From DSNY01 sp016861185 (GTDB lineage: Bacteria > Pseudomonadota > Gammaproteobacteria > Burkholderiales > Burkholderiaceae_F), in the NCBI GenBank assembly GCA_030263275.1, contig SZOR01000150.1, positions 1 through 7,668 on the forward strand: 7,668 bases of DNA, in the 5' to 3' direction. The position numbers were made by a program, and so were the translations under genes. Below are positions 1 through 6,390 of this stretch, in pieces. The notes under the pieces were generated by a model. It was not told the DNA's origin and searched no databases. It saw only the letters and a list, made by a program, of their open reading frames with translations. How positions within the stretch are numbered: position 1 is the first letter of the stretch; the number at the start of each line of letters is the position of its first letter.

Positions 1-1409
1 TCGGTCTCACCGGCCTGCGCGAGCTTCTCCAGCGCGAAGGCACGCGTCGTTTCCAGCAGCGAGTAGCGCGGCTCCGACTCGCCCTGTGCGACGACCATCG
101 ACTTGTCGACCAACGCACCCAGGTGTTCGAGCACCCCCCAGCCATCTGTGCGGTCGTCAGCGGCAAGTTTCTGTGCCGCCTCGAGCGTCCAGCCGCCGAC
201 GAAGACGCCGAGACGCCGGAACACGATCTGCTCGTCCGCCGAAAGCAGGCCGTGGCTCCATTCGAGCGCGGCACGCAGCGTCTGGTGCCGGCGCAACGCA
301 AGGCGGGCGCCGGCCGTCAGCACGCGGAAGCGTTCGCCGAGCCGATCGCGCAATCCCTGCAAACCGAGCAGTGCGATCCGTGCTGCCGCCAGCTCGATGG
401 CCAACGGGATGCCGTCGAGCCGGCGGCAGATGTCGACGACGGCGTCGACGTTGCTCGGCGCGAGGGCGAAGTGCGGCGCGACCGCGCGCGCTCGTTCGAC
501 GAACAGCGCGACCGCACCTTGCCGCAGCGCTGCATCGGTGTCGCCCGTCACCGATACGGCGAGCGGACCCAGTCGGTACTGGCACTCCGGCGGCAGCTTC
601 AGCGGCTCCTGGCTGGTCACCAGCAACCGGAGCCCCGGCACGTGATCCAACAGAGCCTCGGCGAGCAACGCGGCGCCGTCGAGCACGTGTTCGCAGCTGT
701 CGAGCACGAGCAGCAGGCGCTGGCGCACCAGCATCTCGGCGAGCGCCCGCTGCGGCGAGCGCTGTTCGCCCAGATCGACCCCGAGCGTCTGCGCCGCGGC
801 CGCGCACACTTGGCTCGAGTCGGCGCAAGATGCCAGCTCGATCGACCAGACGCCGTCGGCGTACTCACCGCGCAGCGCGTGCGCGACGGCGCGGGCCAAC
901 CGCGTCTTGCCGATGCCTCCCGCTCCCGTAAGCGTGACGAGCCGGTGTTGCCGCAGGAGCTGCTGCACCTCGGCCAGATCGTCTGCGCGGCCGTACAGCG
1001 GCGGCAGTTCGGCCGGCAGGTTCGTATTGCCGGCTGCCCCAAGGCGCGTCGCCGCGGCGATCGCAACCGCGGCAGCTCCGCTCGGATCCGTTGCGTCGGG
1101 CGGCGCGGTGAAGCGATACCCCCGCCCCGGGATCGTGGCGATCACTTGCGGCCCGAGCAGCTTGCGCAGCGTGCTGATCTGCGCGGCGATGTTGTGCTCC
1201 TCCACCATCACGCCGGGCCACACGAGGTCGAGCAGCTCCTGCTTGGTGACTAGCCGCTCGCGCCGCTGCGCGAGCGCGAGCAGCAGATCGAACGCGCGCG
1301 CGCCGAGCGCAGCGGGCTGGCCGTCCACTCGCAGCACGCGCTCGGCCGGGCTGATCTCGAAGCGGCCGAAGCGCAGCGTTGCGTCGGCTACGCGCGCTGT
1401 TCCAGCCAT
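1..1409 (-). CDS. Winged-helix transcriptional regulator with predicted ATPase domain (3'-truncated by window edge; second of two paralogues)
   Basis: Read on the minus strand from ATG at 1409; the frame stays open for 469 codons to the left edge, so the C-terminus lies outside the window. Residues about 12-102 form an OmpR/PhoB-type winged helix (FGRFEISPAER start, AFDLLLALAQRRERLV, recognition-helix region NIAAQISTLRKLLG, wing ending PGRGYRF). After an Ala-rich linker (about 103-135) comes an NB-ARC/AAA-like ATPase: Walker A GAGGIGKT at 162-169, Walker B LLLVLDSCEH at 232-241, a VTSQEP sensor-like motif near 264-269, and a GLPL-type GIPLAIELAAAR motif at 333-344. A winged-helix-like segment follows (HQTLRAALEWSHGLL near 375). 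There is no membrane segment, so it is predicted to be cytosolic, unlike CadC. The start is supported by GGAG 8 nt upstream, inside the preceding gene, whose stop it overlaps by 22 nt; translational coupling is likely. By analogy with the COG3903/AfsR-like family it should be a ligand- or partner-gated activator; the signal is unknown. Confidence 0.93.
   Translation of the reverse strand, partial: MAGTARVADATLRFGRFEISPAERVLRVDGQPAALGARAFDLLLALAQRRERLVTKQELLDLVWPGVMVEEHNIAAQISTLRKLLGPQVIATIPGRGYRFTAPPDATDPSGAAAVAIAAATRLGAAGNTNLPAELPPLYGRADDLAEVQQLLRQHRLVTLTGAGGIGKTRLARAVAHALRGEYADGVWSIELASCADSSQVCAAAAQTLGVDLGEQRSPQRALAEMLVRQRLLLVLDSCEHVLDGAALLAEALLDHVPGLRLLVTSQEPLKLPPECQYRLGPLAVSVTGDTDAALRQGAVALFVERARAVAPHFALAPSNVDAVVDICRRLDGIPLAIELAAARIALLGLQGLRDRLGERFRVLTAGARLALRRHQTLRAALEWSHGLLSADEQIVFRRLGVFVGGWTLEAAQKLAADDRTDGWGVLEHLGALVDKSMVVAQGESEPRYSLLETTRAFALEKLAQAGET
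1105..1379 (-). repeat. Paralogous direct repeat, copy A (winged-helix coding DNA)
   Basis: This segment aligns without gaps to 3525-3799 at a constant offset of 2420 nt. By eye, 1261-1320 differs from its partner at 5 of 60 bases and 1201-1260 at 9 of 60. It encodes the DNA-binding domain of the second regulator. Similarity drops sharply beyond the domain, as expected for a duplicated gene whose DNA-binding part is under stronger constraint, or for gene conversion limited to this part. Confidence 0.85.
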
Positions 1410-3823
1410 TGCGCGAGCTCCCGCATCGCGGCGTCGACGGTGAGCGCCCTGCCGTCGGCTTCTTCCGCTGCGAAGGCCGCATCTCCCAGCGCCTGCCGCG
1501 ACGCGGCCGATAGCCGCACGAGCTGCGCCTCGTCCTCGGGCGGGCGCCAGTAGCCCGCGTCCTCGAACCTCTGTCGGCTGGCGCCCCAGAGGCGCGCCGC
1601 GACCCCGTGTTCACCGCGGCTCGACGCGAGCCCGGCGACCACTTCGAGCAACTGCAACTTCATGACGTCCTCTCCGACTCCGCGCAGAAGCAATTCGCCC
1701 TCCACGGCGAAGGCACGCGCCTCCTCGTGCTTGTGCATTGCGACCAGAACCCGCACGAGGTTGCACAGCTCGATCAACGCCGCCCGGACGTCGCCTCGCG
1801 CGCGCGAAAGGTGCAGCGCCTGCCGGAAGCCGCGCTCGGCTGATTCAAGATTGCCTCGGTTGAACTCGATCCCGGCGATGTTGTTCAGCGCCGACGCAAG
1901 CGGCGCGGCGCAGCCGCTCGCCTGCGCGAGATCGCGCGCCTGCTCGTAGCACGCGAGTGCTGCCGCTTCCTCCGCCTCCCTCAGGCACGTGCCGATGCCG
2001 CTGAGCGCCATCGCCTGCCATTCCACATGGCCCAGGCGCTGCGCGATCCCCAGTGCCTCCCGGGCATGCGGCAGTCCTTCCTCGCCACGTCCCCGGTGCA
2101 TATACATCGCTGACAGCCTGAGCAGTGTCTGGCAGCGCGCGGCGTCGTCCGTGCCGCCGTGATCGCGCGCCAGCGCGGCGAGCAGCAGGCGGCAGCCGAG
2201 CTCGATGTCGTTGAAAAGCCAATACGTGGCGGTCGCCGCGGCGAGCCGCAGACCTGTCTGCGGGTCGGCCGGTGCCTGTTCCTGCGCGCACCGCGTCATC
2301 GCCCCAACCAGGTTCTCGTGCTCCTCATGCAGCCGCGCCATCCACGACGACTGCTGTGGTCCGCGCAGATGCGGCGCGGCGGCTTCGGCCAGCGCCAGGA
2401 AGTGTTCGGCATGGCGCGTGCGCGCCGCTGCCGCCTCGCCGCTTTCCTCCAACCGCTGCTGCGCGTACTGGCGGACGGTTTCGAGCAGGCGGTAGCGCGG
2501 CTTACCGCTGCCATCGCTTCCGGCCGCGCGATCGACCACCAGCAGCGACTTGTCGTGCAGCGCGGTCAGCAGCGACAGCGTCTGGTACTCGTCGGCGATC
2601 TGCGCAATGGCCATCGCCGCTGCGAGCGTGCAACCGCCGGCAAAGACTGCGAGGTGGCGCAGCATGCGCTGTTCGTCGGGCACGAGCAGGTCGTAGCTCC
2701 ACTGCATCGTTGCCGCGAGCGTCTGTTGGCGCGCGACCGCAGAGCTACCACTCGTCAGCAAGCGGAACCGATCCTCGAGCCGTGCCGCGATGTCGGACAT
2801 GGACAGCATCGTCACGCGCGCCGCGGCCAGCTCGATCGCCAGTGCAATGCCGTCCAGTCGCCGGCAGATGTCGACGACCGCGGCGGCGTTTGTGGCGTCG
2901 ACCTCGAACTCGGGCGAGGCGAGACGCGCGCGATCGACGAACACGCGCACCGCGTCGGCTGCGCGCACGTCGTCGAGGTTTGCCGTTGTGGGCAACGACA
3001 GCGAGCGCACCGGATAGAGCTGCTCGCCCGCAACGGCCAGCGGCTCGCGGCTCGTCGCCAGCACCTTGCTGCCGCCGGCGCGCGCCAGCACCGCATTGAC
3101 GAGCGCCGCCGCGCCGTCGCGCACCTGCTCGCAGTTGTCGAGCACGATCAGCGCCCGCCGGTCGGCCAGACGCTGCGCCAGCCGTTCCGCGGTCGGCGCC
3201 TCGCTGCCGGGGTCGAGCCCCAGCGCCGCGGCACAGACGGAAGCGACGCGGTTCGGCTCGTTGAGCGGTGCCAGATCGACGAACCAGACGCCGTCGTTGA
3301 AGTCCGCGAGCTGCTGCCGCGCGAACTGCAGCGCCAGTCGCGTCTTGCCGCAACCGCCGATGCCGGTGAGCGTCAGCAGTCTCGTCTGCGGCAGCAGCCG
3401 CGCGAGATCGGCGAGCGCGGCCTCGCGGCCGATGAAGCGCGTGCGCTGCTCGGGAAGGTTATGGCGCGGCCGTGGCGCAGTGGAGTCTGCCTGCGCTTCG
3501 AGCTGCGGCGGCGAGTCGATCGCCGCAGTGAACCGGTAGCCCCGCCCGGGAACGGTGGCAATCGCGTTCGGTCCGAGCAGCTTGCGCAGCGCGCTGATCT
3601 GCGCCGCGATGTTGTGCTCCTCCACCACGACGCCAGGCCAGACGAGGTCGAGCAGTTCCTCCTTGCTCACCAGCCGCTCGCGACGCTGCGCCAGCGCGAG
3701 CAGCAGGTCGAACGCGCGCGCGCCGAGCGCGGCGGGCTGCCCGTCGATGCGCAGCAGCCGCTCGGCGGGGCTGATTTCGAAGCGGCCGAAGCGCAGCGGT
3801 TGGTCGGCGGTGCCGGGCAACAT
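1388..3823 (-). CDS. Winged-helix transcriptional regulator with NB-ARC-like ATPase and TPR-like C-terminal region
   Basis: An 811-aa protein whose architecture fits a signal-integrating cytosolic transcription activator. Residues about 10-100 are an OmpR/PhoB-type winged helix (RFGRFEISPAER start, recognition-helix region NIAAQISALRKLLG, wing PGRGYRFTA). Residues 101-128 are a Pro/Ala-rich linker. The ATPase follows: Walker A GIGGCGKT at 154-161, Walker B ALIVLDNCEQ at 224-233, LATSREP at 255-261 and a GLPL-like motif GIALAIELAAAR at 325-336, where the usual Pro is Ala. QTLAATMQWSYDLL (367-380) leads into a helical segment; about 465-730 is TPR-like helical repeat. The tail (RLWGASRQRFEDAGY, then LGDAAFAAEEADGRAL) matches the C-terminal pattern common in AfsR/LuxR-type ATPase regulators. 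ATG at 3823 is chosen because the homologous paralogue starts at the same place relative to the domain and GGGAG lies 9 nt upstream. Upstream in-frame sequence runs antisense through other genes and is not coding. It is transcribed divergently from the diiron gene, its likely target (inference). Confidence 0.95.
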   Translation of the reverse strand: MLPGTADQPLRFGRFEISPAERLLRIDGQPAALGARAFDLLLALAQRRERLVSKEELLDLVWPGVVVEEHNIAAQISALRKLLGPNAIATVPGRGYRFTAAIDSPPQLEAQADSTAPRPRHNLPEQRTRFIGREAALADLARLLPQTRLLTLTGIGGCGKTRLALQFARQQLADFNDGVWFVDLAPLNEPNRVASVCAAALGLDPGSEAPTAERLAQRLADRRALIVLDNCEQVRDGAAALVNAVLARAGGSKVLATSREPLAVAGEQLYPVRSLSLPTTANLDDVRAADAVRVFVDRARLASPEFEVDATNAAAVVDICRRLDGIALAIELAAARVTMLSMSDIAARLEDRFRLLTSGSSAVARQQTLAATMQWSYDLLVPDEQRMLRHLAVFAGGCTLAAAMAIAQIADEYQTLSLLTALHDKSLLVVDRAAGSDGSGKPRYRLLETVRQYAQQRLEESGEAAAARTRHAEHFLALAEAAAPHLRGPQQSSWMARLHEEHENLVGAMTRCAQEQAPADPQTGLRLAAATATYWLFNDIELGCRLLLAALARDHGGTDDAARCQTLLRLSAMYMHRGRGEEGLPHAREALGIAQRLGHVEWQAMALSGIGTCLREAEEAAALACYEQARDLAQASGCAAPLASALNNIAGIEFNRGNLESAERGFRQALHLSRARGDVRAALIELCNLVRVLVAMHKHEEARAFAVEGELLLRGVGEDVMKLQLLEVVAGLASSRGEHGVAARLWGASRQRFEDAGYWRPPEDEAQLVRLSAASRQALGDAAFAAEEADGRALTVDAAMRELAQWLEQRA
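1418..1422 (-). promoter_or_regulatory. Ribosome binding site of the second regulator, inside the first regulator's 3' end
   Basis: The minus strand reads GGGAG here, 8 nt before ATG 1409 (measured from the GGAG core). It lies within the last codons of the upstream regulator, whose TAG is at 1390-1388. This supports ATG 1409 as the start and makes reinitiation or coupled translation of the two paralogues plausible. Confidence 0.7.
3525..3799 (-). repeat. Paralogous direct repeat, copy B (winged-helix coding DNA)
   Basis: Partner of 1105-1379, encoding the DNA-binding domain of the first regulator. The two encoded domains differ at about 9 of 89 residues, all but a few of them conservative (V/L, V/I, T/S, Q/E, I/V). 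It is a substrate for homologous recombination that could fuse or delete the intervening 2.4 kb in frame. Confidence 0.85.
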
Positions 3824-3832
3824 GGCAACACG

Positions 3833-3837
3833 CTCCC
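3833..3837 (-). promoter_or_regulatory. Ribosome binding site of the first regulator
   Basis: The minus strand reads GGGAG, 9 nt before ATG 3823. The same GGGAG precedes the paralogue. It supports the 811-aa start over any upstream extension. Confidence 0.6.
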
Positions 3838-3844
3838 AAGCAAC

Positions 3845-3866
3845 GGATGAAGCATCGCGATCATCC
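3845..3866. repeat. Inverted repeat GGATGA/TCATCC in the regulator leader
   Basis: Six-bp arms GGATGA (3845-3850) and TCATCC (3861-3866) flank a 10-nt spacer overlapping the palindrome ATCGCGAT (3854-3861). It lies 22-43 nt upstream of the regulator ATG, so it could be an operator or a short 5'-UTR hairpin on the minus-strand transcript. Short arms in GC-rich DNA can arise by chance. Confidence 0.35.
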
Positions 3867-3871
3867 GGCGT

Positions 3872-3906
3872 TTGACAACGTTTGAGAAGTCTTGAGGCCG
3901 CCTTGA
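3872..3906 (+). promoter_or_regulatory. Four helically phased TTGA direct repeats: candidate winged-helix operator
   Basis: TTGA occurs at 3872, 3882, 3892 and 3903, i.e. periods of 10, 10 and 11 bp: TTGAC, then TTGAG three times. OmpR/PhoB-type winged-helix domains bind head-to-tail on direct repeats spaced 10-11 bp, so this is the geometry expected for the two flanking-gene regulators. It sits between the divergent starts (49 nt from the regulator ATG, 86 nt from the diiron ATG), allowing control of both directions. That these regulators bind here is inference. The first repeat also spells TTGACA, but no good -10 box follows at 16-18 nt on the plus strand, consistent with an activator-dependent promoter. 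Confidence 0.55.
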
Positions 3907-3943
3907 GGACGGGACGCCCCGGCGCTGCGCAGACTGTGCCGCA

Positions 3944-3964
3944 GGCGCCGCCTAGGTCGGCGCC
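3944..3964 (+). repeat. Perfect 7-bp GC hairpin in the diiron gene leader
   Basis: GGCGCCG (3944-3950) and CGGCGCC (3958-3964) are exact reverse complements around the 7-nt loop CCTAGGT. It ends 16 nt before the Shine-Dalgarno GGAGG. No T-run follows on either strand, so it is not a standard intrinsic terminator. It could be a 5'-UTR stem-loop affecting mRNA stability or a dyad operator. Confidence 0.45.
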
Positions 3965-3980
3965 CTTCATCGACCGTGAC

Positions 3981-3985
3981 GGAGG
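3981..3985 (+). promoter_or_regulatory. Ribosome binding site of the diiron gene
   Basis: GGAGG lies 6 nt before ATG 3992, a strong Shine-Dalgarno with near-optimal spacing. It fixes the start of the 315-aa protein. Confidence 0.75.
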
Positions 3986-3991
3986 TTCGAC

Positions 3992-4939
3992 ATGTCGCAC
4001 GTTGCCCAGCACACCATTGATCCCGGCCGCTACGCCAAGTGCGTCGAGGTGTCCAAGCGCGTCCGCTGGGATACCGACCGCGACGTGATTCGCGGTCGCA
4101 GCTTCGACTTCGGCAAGAAGTTCCTGCCCGACGGCCTGTCGAAGGTCGGGCAACTGCCGTTCCTGACCGCGGACGAACAGCGGCTCTTTTCGCAGGTGCA
4201 GGGCCGCACCTACGCCAACATGTTCGCGCTCGTGGAGCGCTTCATCAGCGCCAAGGTACTGGAGATCAGCCGCGGCCACTGGCTCGGCGACCAGGTCGCG
4301 CTCGAGGCGCTGGTGCGCCTCACCGACGAGGAGCTGAAGCACCAGGAACTGTTCCGCCGCCTCGAAACGATGATCGCCCCCGGCATGCCGGCGGGCTACC
4401 GCTTCCTGCCGCAGCCGAACGACGTGGCGAGCGCCGTGCTCGCCGCCTCGACCTGGGCCGTGCTGGCGCTCGTCTGCGACATCGAGTTGTTCTCGCAGGC
4501 GCACTACCGCAGCAGCATCGATCCGGAAACGCAGATCGATCCGCTGTGGAAGGACGTGTTCCTGTTCCATTGGAAGGAGGAATCGCAGCACGCGATCCTC
4601 GACGAGATGGAATGGATGCGCGAGGACGCCAAGCTCGACGCGGCGAGCCGCGGCCAGGCCGTCGACGAGCTGATCGCGCTCGTGGGGGCGGTCGACGGCA
4701 TCTGCCGGCTGCAGGCCGAGGCCGACGCCGAGTACTTCGTGCAGGCGGCCGGCCGCGCCTTCGCCGATGCCGAAGTCGAGGCGATCCACGCCACGATGCT
4801 GCAGGCCTATCGCTGGCAGTACATCGCGAGCGGCGTGCAGGACGCGCGCTACCTCGAGATCCTCGGCTCGATGATCAACGCCGAGCAGGGCGCGCGCATC
4901 AACGCCGCGCTGGCGCCGATCGTCGGCGCTGTCCACTGA
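3992..4939 (+). CDS. Ferritin-like diiron-carboxylate protein (function unassigned)
   Basis: A 315-aa protein with no signal peptide or membrane segment, predicted cytoplasmic and mostly helical. Two copies of a diiron signature are visible: E82, then E114-x2-H117 (in DEELKHQ), and E165 (in CDIELF), then E197-x2-H200 (in WKEESQHA). In both copies 31 residues separate the first Glu from the ExxH, matching the E-x(28-37)-(D/E)ExxH pattern of ferritin-like and AurF/RNR-R2-type diiron proteins. H171 and E205 lie nearby and could add ligands. The N-terminal part (DRDVIRGRSFDFGKKFLPDG, about 29-48) precedes the four-helix core. Such folds act as O2-activating oxygenases, N-oxygenases, peroxidases or iron stores; which applies here cannot be read from sequence. 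GGAGG lies 6 nt upstream of ATG. The next gene starts 33 nt downstream with its own RBS, so they are probably one operon. Confidence 0.88.
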   Translation: MSHVAQHTIDPGRYAKCVEVSKRVRWDTDRDVIRGRSFDFGKKFLPDGLSKVGQLPFLTADEQRLFSQVQGRTYANMFALVERFISAKVLEISRGHWLGDQVALEALVRLTDEELKHQELFRRLETMIAPGMPAGYRFLPQPNDVASAVLAASTWAVLALVCDIELFSQAHYRSSIDPETQIDPLWKDVFLFHWKEESQHAILDEMEWMREDAKLDAASRGQAVDELIALVGAVDGICRLQAEADAEYFVQAAGRAFADAEVEAIHATMLQAYRWQYIASGVQDARYLEILGSMINAEQGARINAALAPIVGAVH

Positions 4940-4960
4940 ATCCGCATCGACGCCACGGAC

Positions 4961-4968
4961 AAGGAGAG
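4961..4968 (+). promoter_or_regulatory. Ribosome binding site of the SBP56-like gene
   Basis: AAGGAGAG, with its GGAG core 6 nt before ATG 4973, fixes a start that gives a complete signal peptide. The 33-nt gap to the preceding stop shows no promoter or terminator. Confidence 0.75.
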
Positions 4969-4972
4969 ATCC

Positions 4973-6301
4973 ATGAGGAAACTTGCGATGTGCGTGTCGC
5001 TGGTCGGCGCGCTGGTGGGTGTGCCGGGAACTGCATCGTCGGCCGGAACCGATCACGACGACGCCGATCGCGCGCGCTTCCGCCGGCACGAACGCTTCCT
5101 CTACGTCGCGACGATCGCGCAGAGCGCCGTGGACCCGGACTTCGTCGCCGTGATCGGCGCCGATCCGCGCCGCAAGGACTTCGGCCGCATCGTGAACCGG
5201 ATCGACATGCCGAACGTCGGCGACGAGCTGCACCACTTCGGCTATTCGTTCGACCAGAAGCGGCTGATCGTGCCGGGGCTGTTCTCGAACCGGATCCACG
5301 TGTTCGACATCCTCGGCAACGGCAGGAAGATGAAGCTCGCCGCGGTGAACGAAGAACTGGTCGCGCAAAGCGGCTACGTCGTCCCGCACAGCGTGATCGC
5401 CGCCGCGCGCGGCGGCGCCCTCGTCACGATGATCGGCGCCGCCACCGGCGACACGCGTCCGGGCGGCATCGTCGAGATCGACGATGCCACCGGCGCCTTC
5501 AAAGCCCACTTCGGCCCGGGGCCGATGCGCGGTCCGAACGACCTCGGACCGAAGTACATGTACGACTTCGACGCGCTCGACGAGGCCAACCGCGGCATCA
5601 GCACCACGTTCGGACCGCCGGGCCTGTGCGGCGCGCTGATCGCCCCGACCTGCCTCGGTGACGAAGTCGCCGTATGGGATCTGGCCCGGCAGGAAGTGAT
5701 TCAGGTGGCGAACCTGGGTGCCAACAGCGGCGCGCTCGAGGTGCGCTTCATCCACAAGCCCGGCGTGCGGCGCGCGTTCATCAATACGCCCGGCACCCAC
5801 GCGGTGTGGCTGGCCGAAGACGACGACCGCGACGGCGTGTTCAGATTCCACCAGGTGCTCGGCCCCCGCGACGGGCTGCTGATCCCGGTCGACATGCTGC
5901 TGTCCTATGACCACCGGTTCATGTACCTGACCAACTGGTTCGCCAATACGGTGCAGCAGTTCGACATCAGCGATCCGTTCCGCCCTGTGCTCAAAGCGAC
6001 TGTGTCCGTGCCGCATCCGAACATGCTGCGGCTGAGTCGCGACAACAAGCGCCTGTACGTCTCCAACTCGCTGCTCACCCCGTGGGACAACGACGCGAAC
6101 TTCGGGCCGCCGCGCAACGACCGGTACGGCATCTGGTTGTTTCACGTGAACGGCGAGGCCGGCGACCTGACGCCATTCAATCCCGACGGCAGCGCCTGGG
6201 TCGCTTTCACCAACGTAGAGAAGAAGTACACGGCGGGACCGGCGGGTCCGCACATGATGCTGTTCGACCCGAGCATTCGGCTCGAACCGGGGGAGCATTG
6301 A
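4973..6301 (+). CDS. Exported selenium-binding protein (SBP56) / methanethiol oxidase family protein
   Basis: A 442-aa protein with an N-terminal signal peptide (MRKLAMC, hydrophobic core to about residue 20, likely cleavage after ASSA24), so predicted periplasmic. The rest is an SBP56-type beta-propeller. It carries the hallmark PNVGDELHHFGY (81-91; PNLKDELHHSGW in human SELENBP1), SNRIHVFDI (105-113), VPHSV (137-141), LEVRFIHKPG (255-264; IRFLHNP in human), SYDHRFMYLTNWFANTVQQFD (311-331), FDISDPFRPVLK (330-341) and LSRDNKRLYVSNSL (354-367). SELENBP1 and bacterial MtoX oxidise methanethiol to H2S, H2O2 and formaldehyde and are copper-linked. Conserved His candidates here are H87, H88, H139, H261, H348 and H427. 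The selenium-site Cys of SELENBP1 (YLPC) aligns with YVAT, so it is absent; the only Cys in the mature protein are C219 and C227. Family membership is firm, but methanethiol as the substrate is not. It is likely co-transcribed with the diiron gene. Confidence 0.9.
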   Translation: MRKLAMCVSLVGALVGVPGTASSAGTDHDDADRARFRRHERFLYVATIAQSAVDPDFVAVIGADPRRKDFGRIVNRIDMPNVGDELHHFGYSFDQKRLIVPGLFSNRIHVFDILGNGRKMKLAAVNEELVAQSGYVVPHSVIAAARGGALVTMIGAATGDTRPGGIVEIDDATGAFKAHFGPGPMRGPNDLGPKYMYDFDALDEANRGISTTFGPPGLCGALIAPTCLGDEVAVWDLARQEVIQVANLGANSGALEVRFIHKPGVRRAFINTPGTHAVWLAEDDDRDGVFRFHQVLGPRDGLLIPVDMLLSYDHRFMYLTNWFANTVQQFDISDPFRPVLKATVSVPHPNMLRLSRDNKRLYVSNSLLTPWDNDANFGPPRNDRYGIWLFHVNGEAGDLTPFNPDGSAWVAFTNVEKKYTAGPAGPHMMLFDPSIRLEPGEH

Positions 6302-6390
6302 CAGATCGTCGTCCGCCGCTCGGGGCGCGGCCGTGGCGGGCGCCGGGCGTCGCCTGCAGCGCCAGCCATCCGACCCACTTTGCGCGGCCA
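6302..6390. other. Convergent intergenic gap without a recognisable terminator
   Basis: These 89 nt separate the ends of two convergent genes. The sequence is very GC-rich with several overlapping weak stems (for example TGGCG with CGCCA) but no T-run on either strand, so I cannot assign a terminator. No gene fits here. Confidence 0.6.

Noticed and set aside
123..1253. A 376-codon plus-strand reading frame
   Set aside because: It is antisense to the second regulator, whose Walker A, Walker B and winged-helix motifs are all in the minus-strand frame.
2159..3850. A 563-codon plus-strand reading frame
   Set aside because: It lies opposite the first regulator, whose domains are unmistakable. 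The translation is Arg/Gln/Ala-rich with no recognisable motif.
3872..3877. TTGACA as a sigma70 -35 box
   Set aside because: No TATAAT-like hexamer occurs 16-18 nt downstream on the plus strand. The hexamer is better explained as the first of four phased TTGA repeats.
4039..5661. A 540-codon plus-strand reading frame
   Set aside because: It is a frame shadow of the diiron and SBP56-like genes, Arg-rich, and crosses the boundary between two real genes with good RBSs.
6302..6390. Bidirectional intrinsic terminator between the convergent genes
   Set aside because: Only weak, overlapping GC stems are present and there is no T-tract on either strand.
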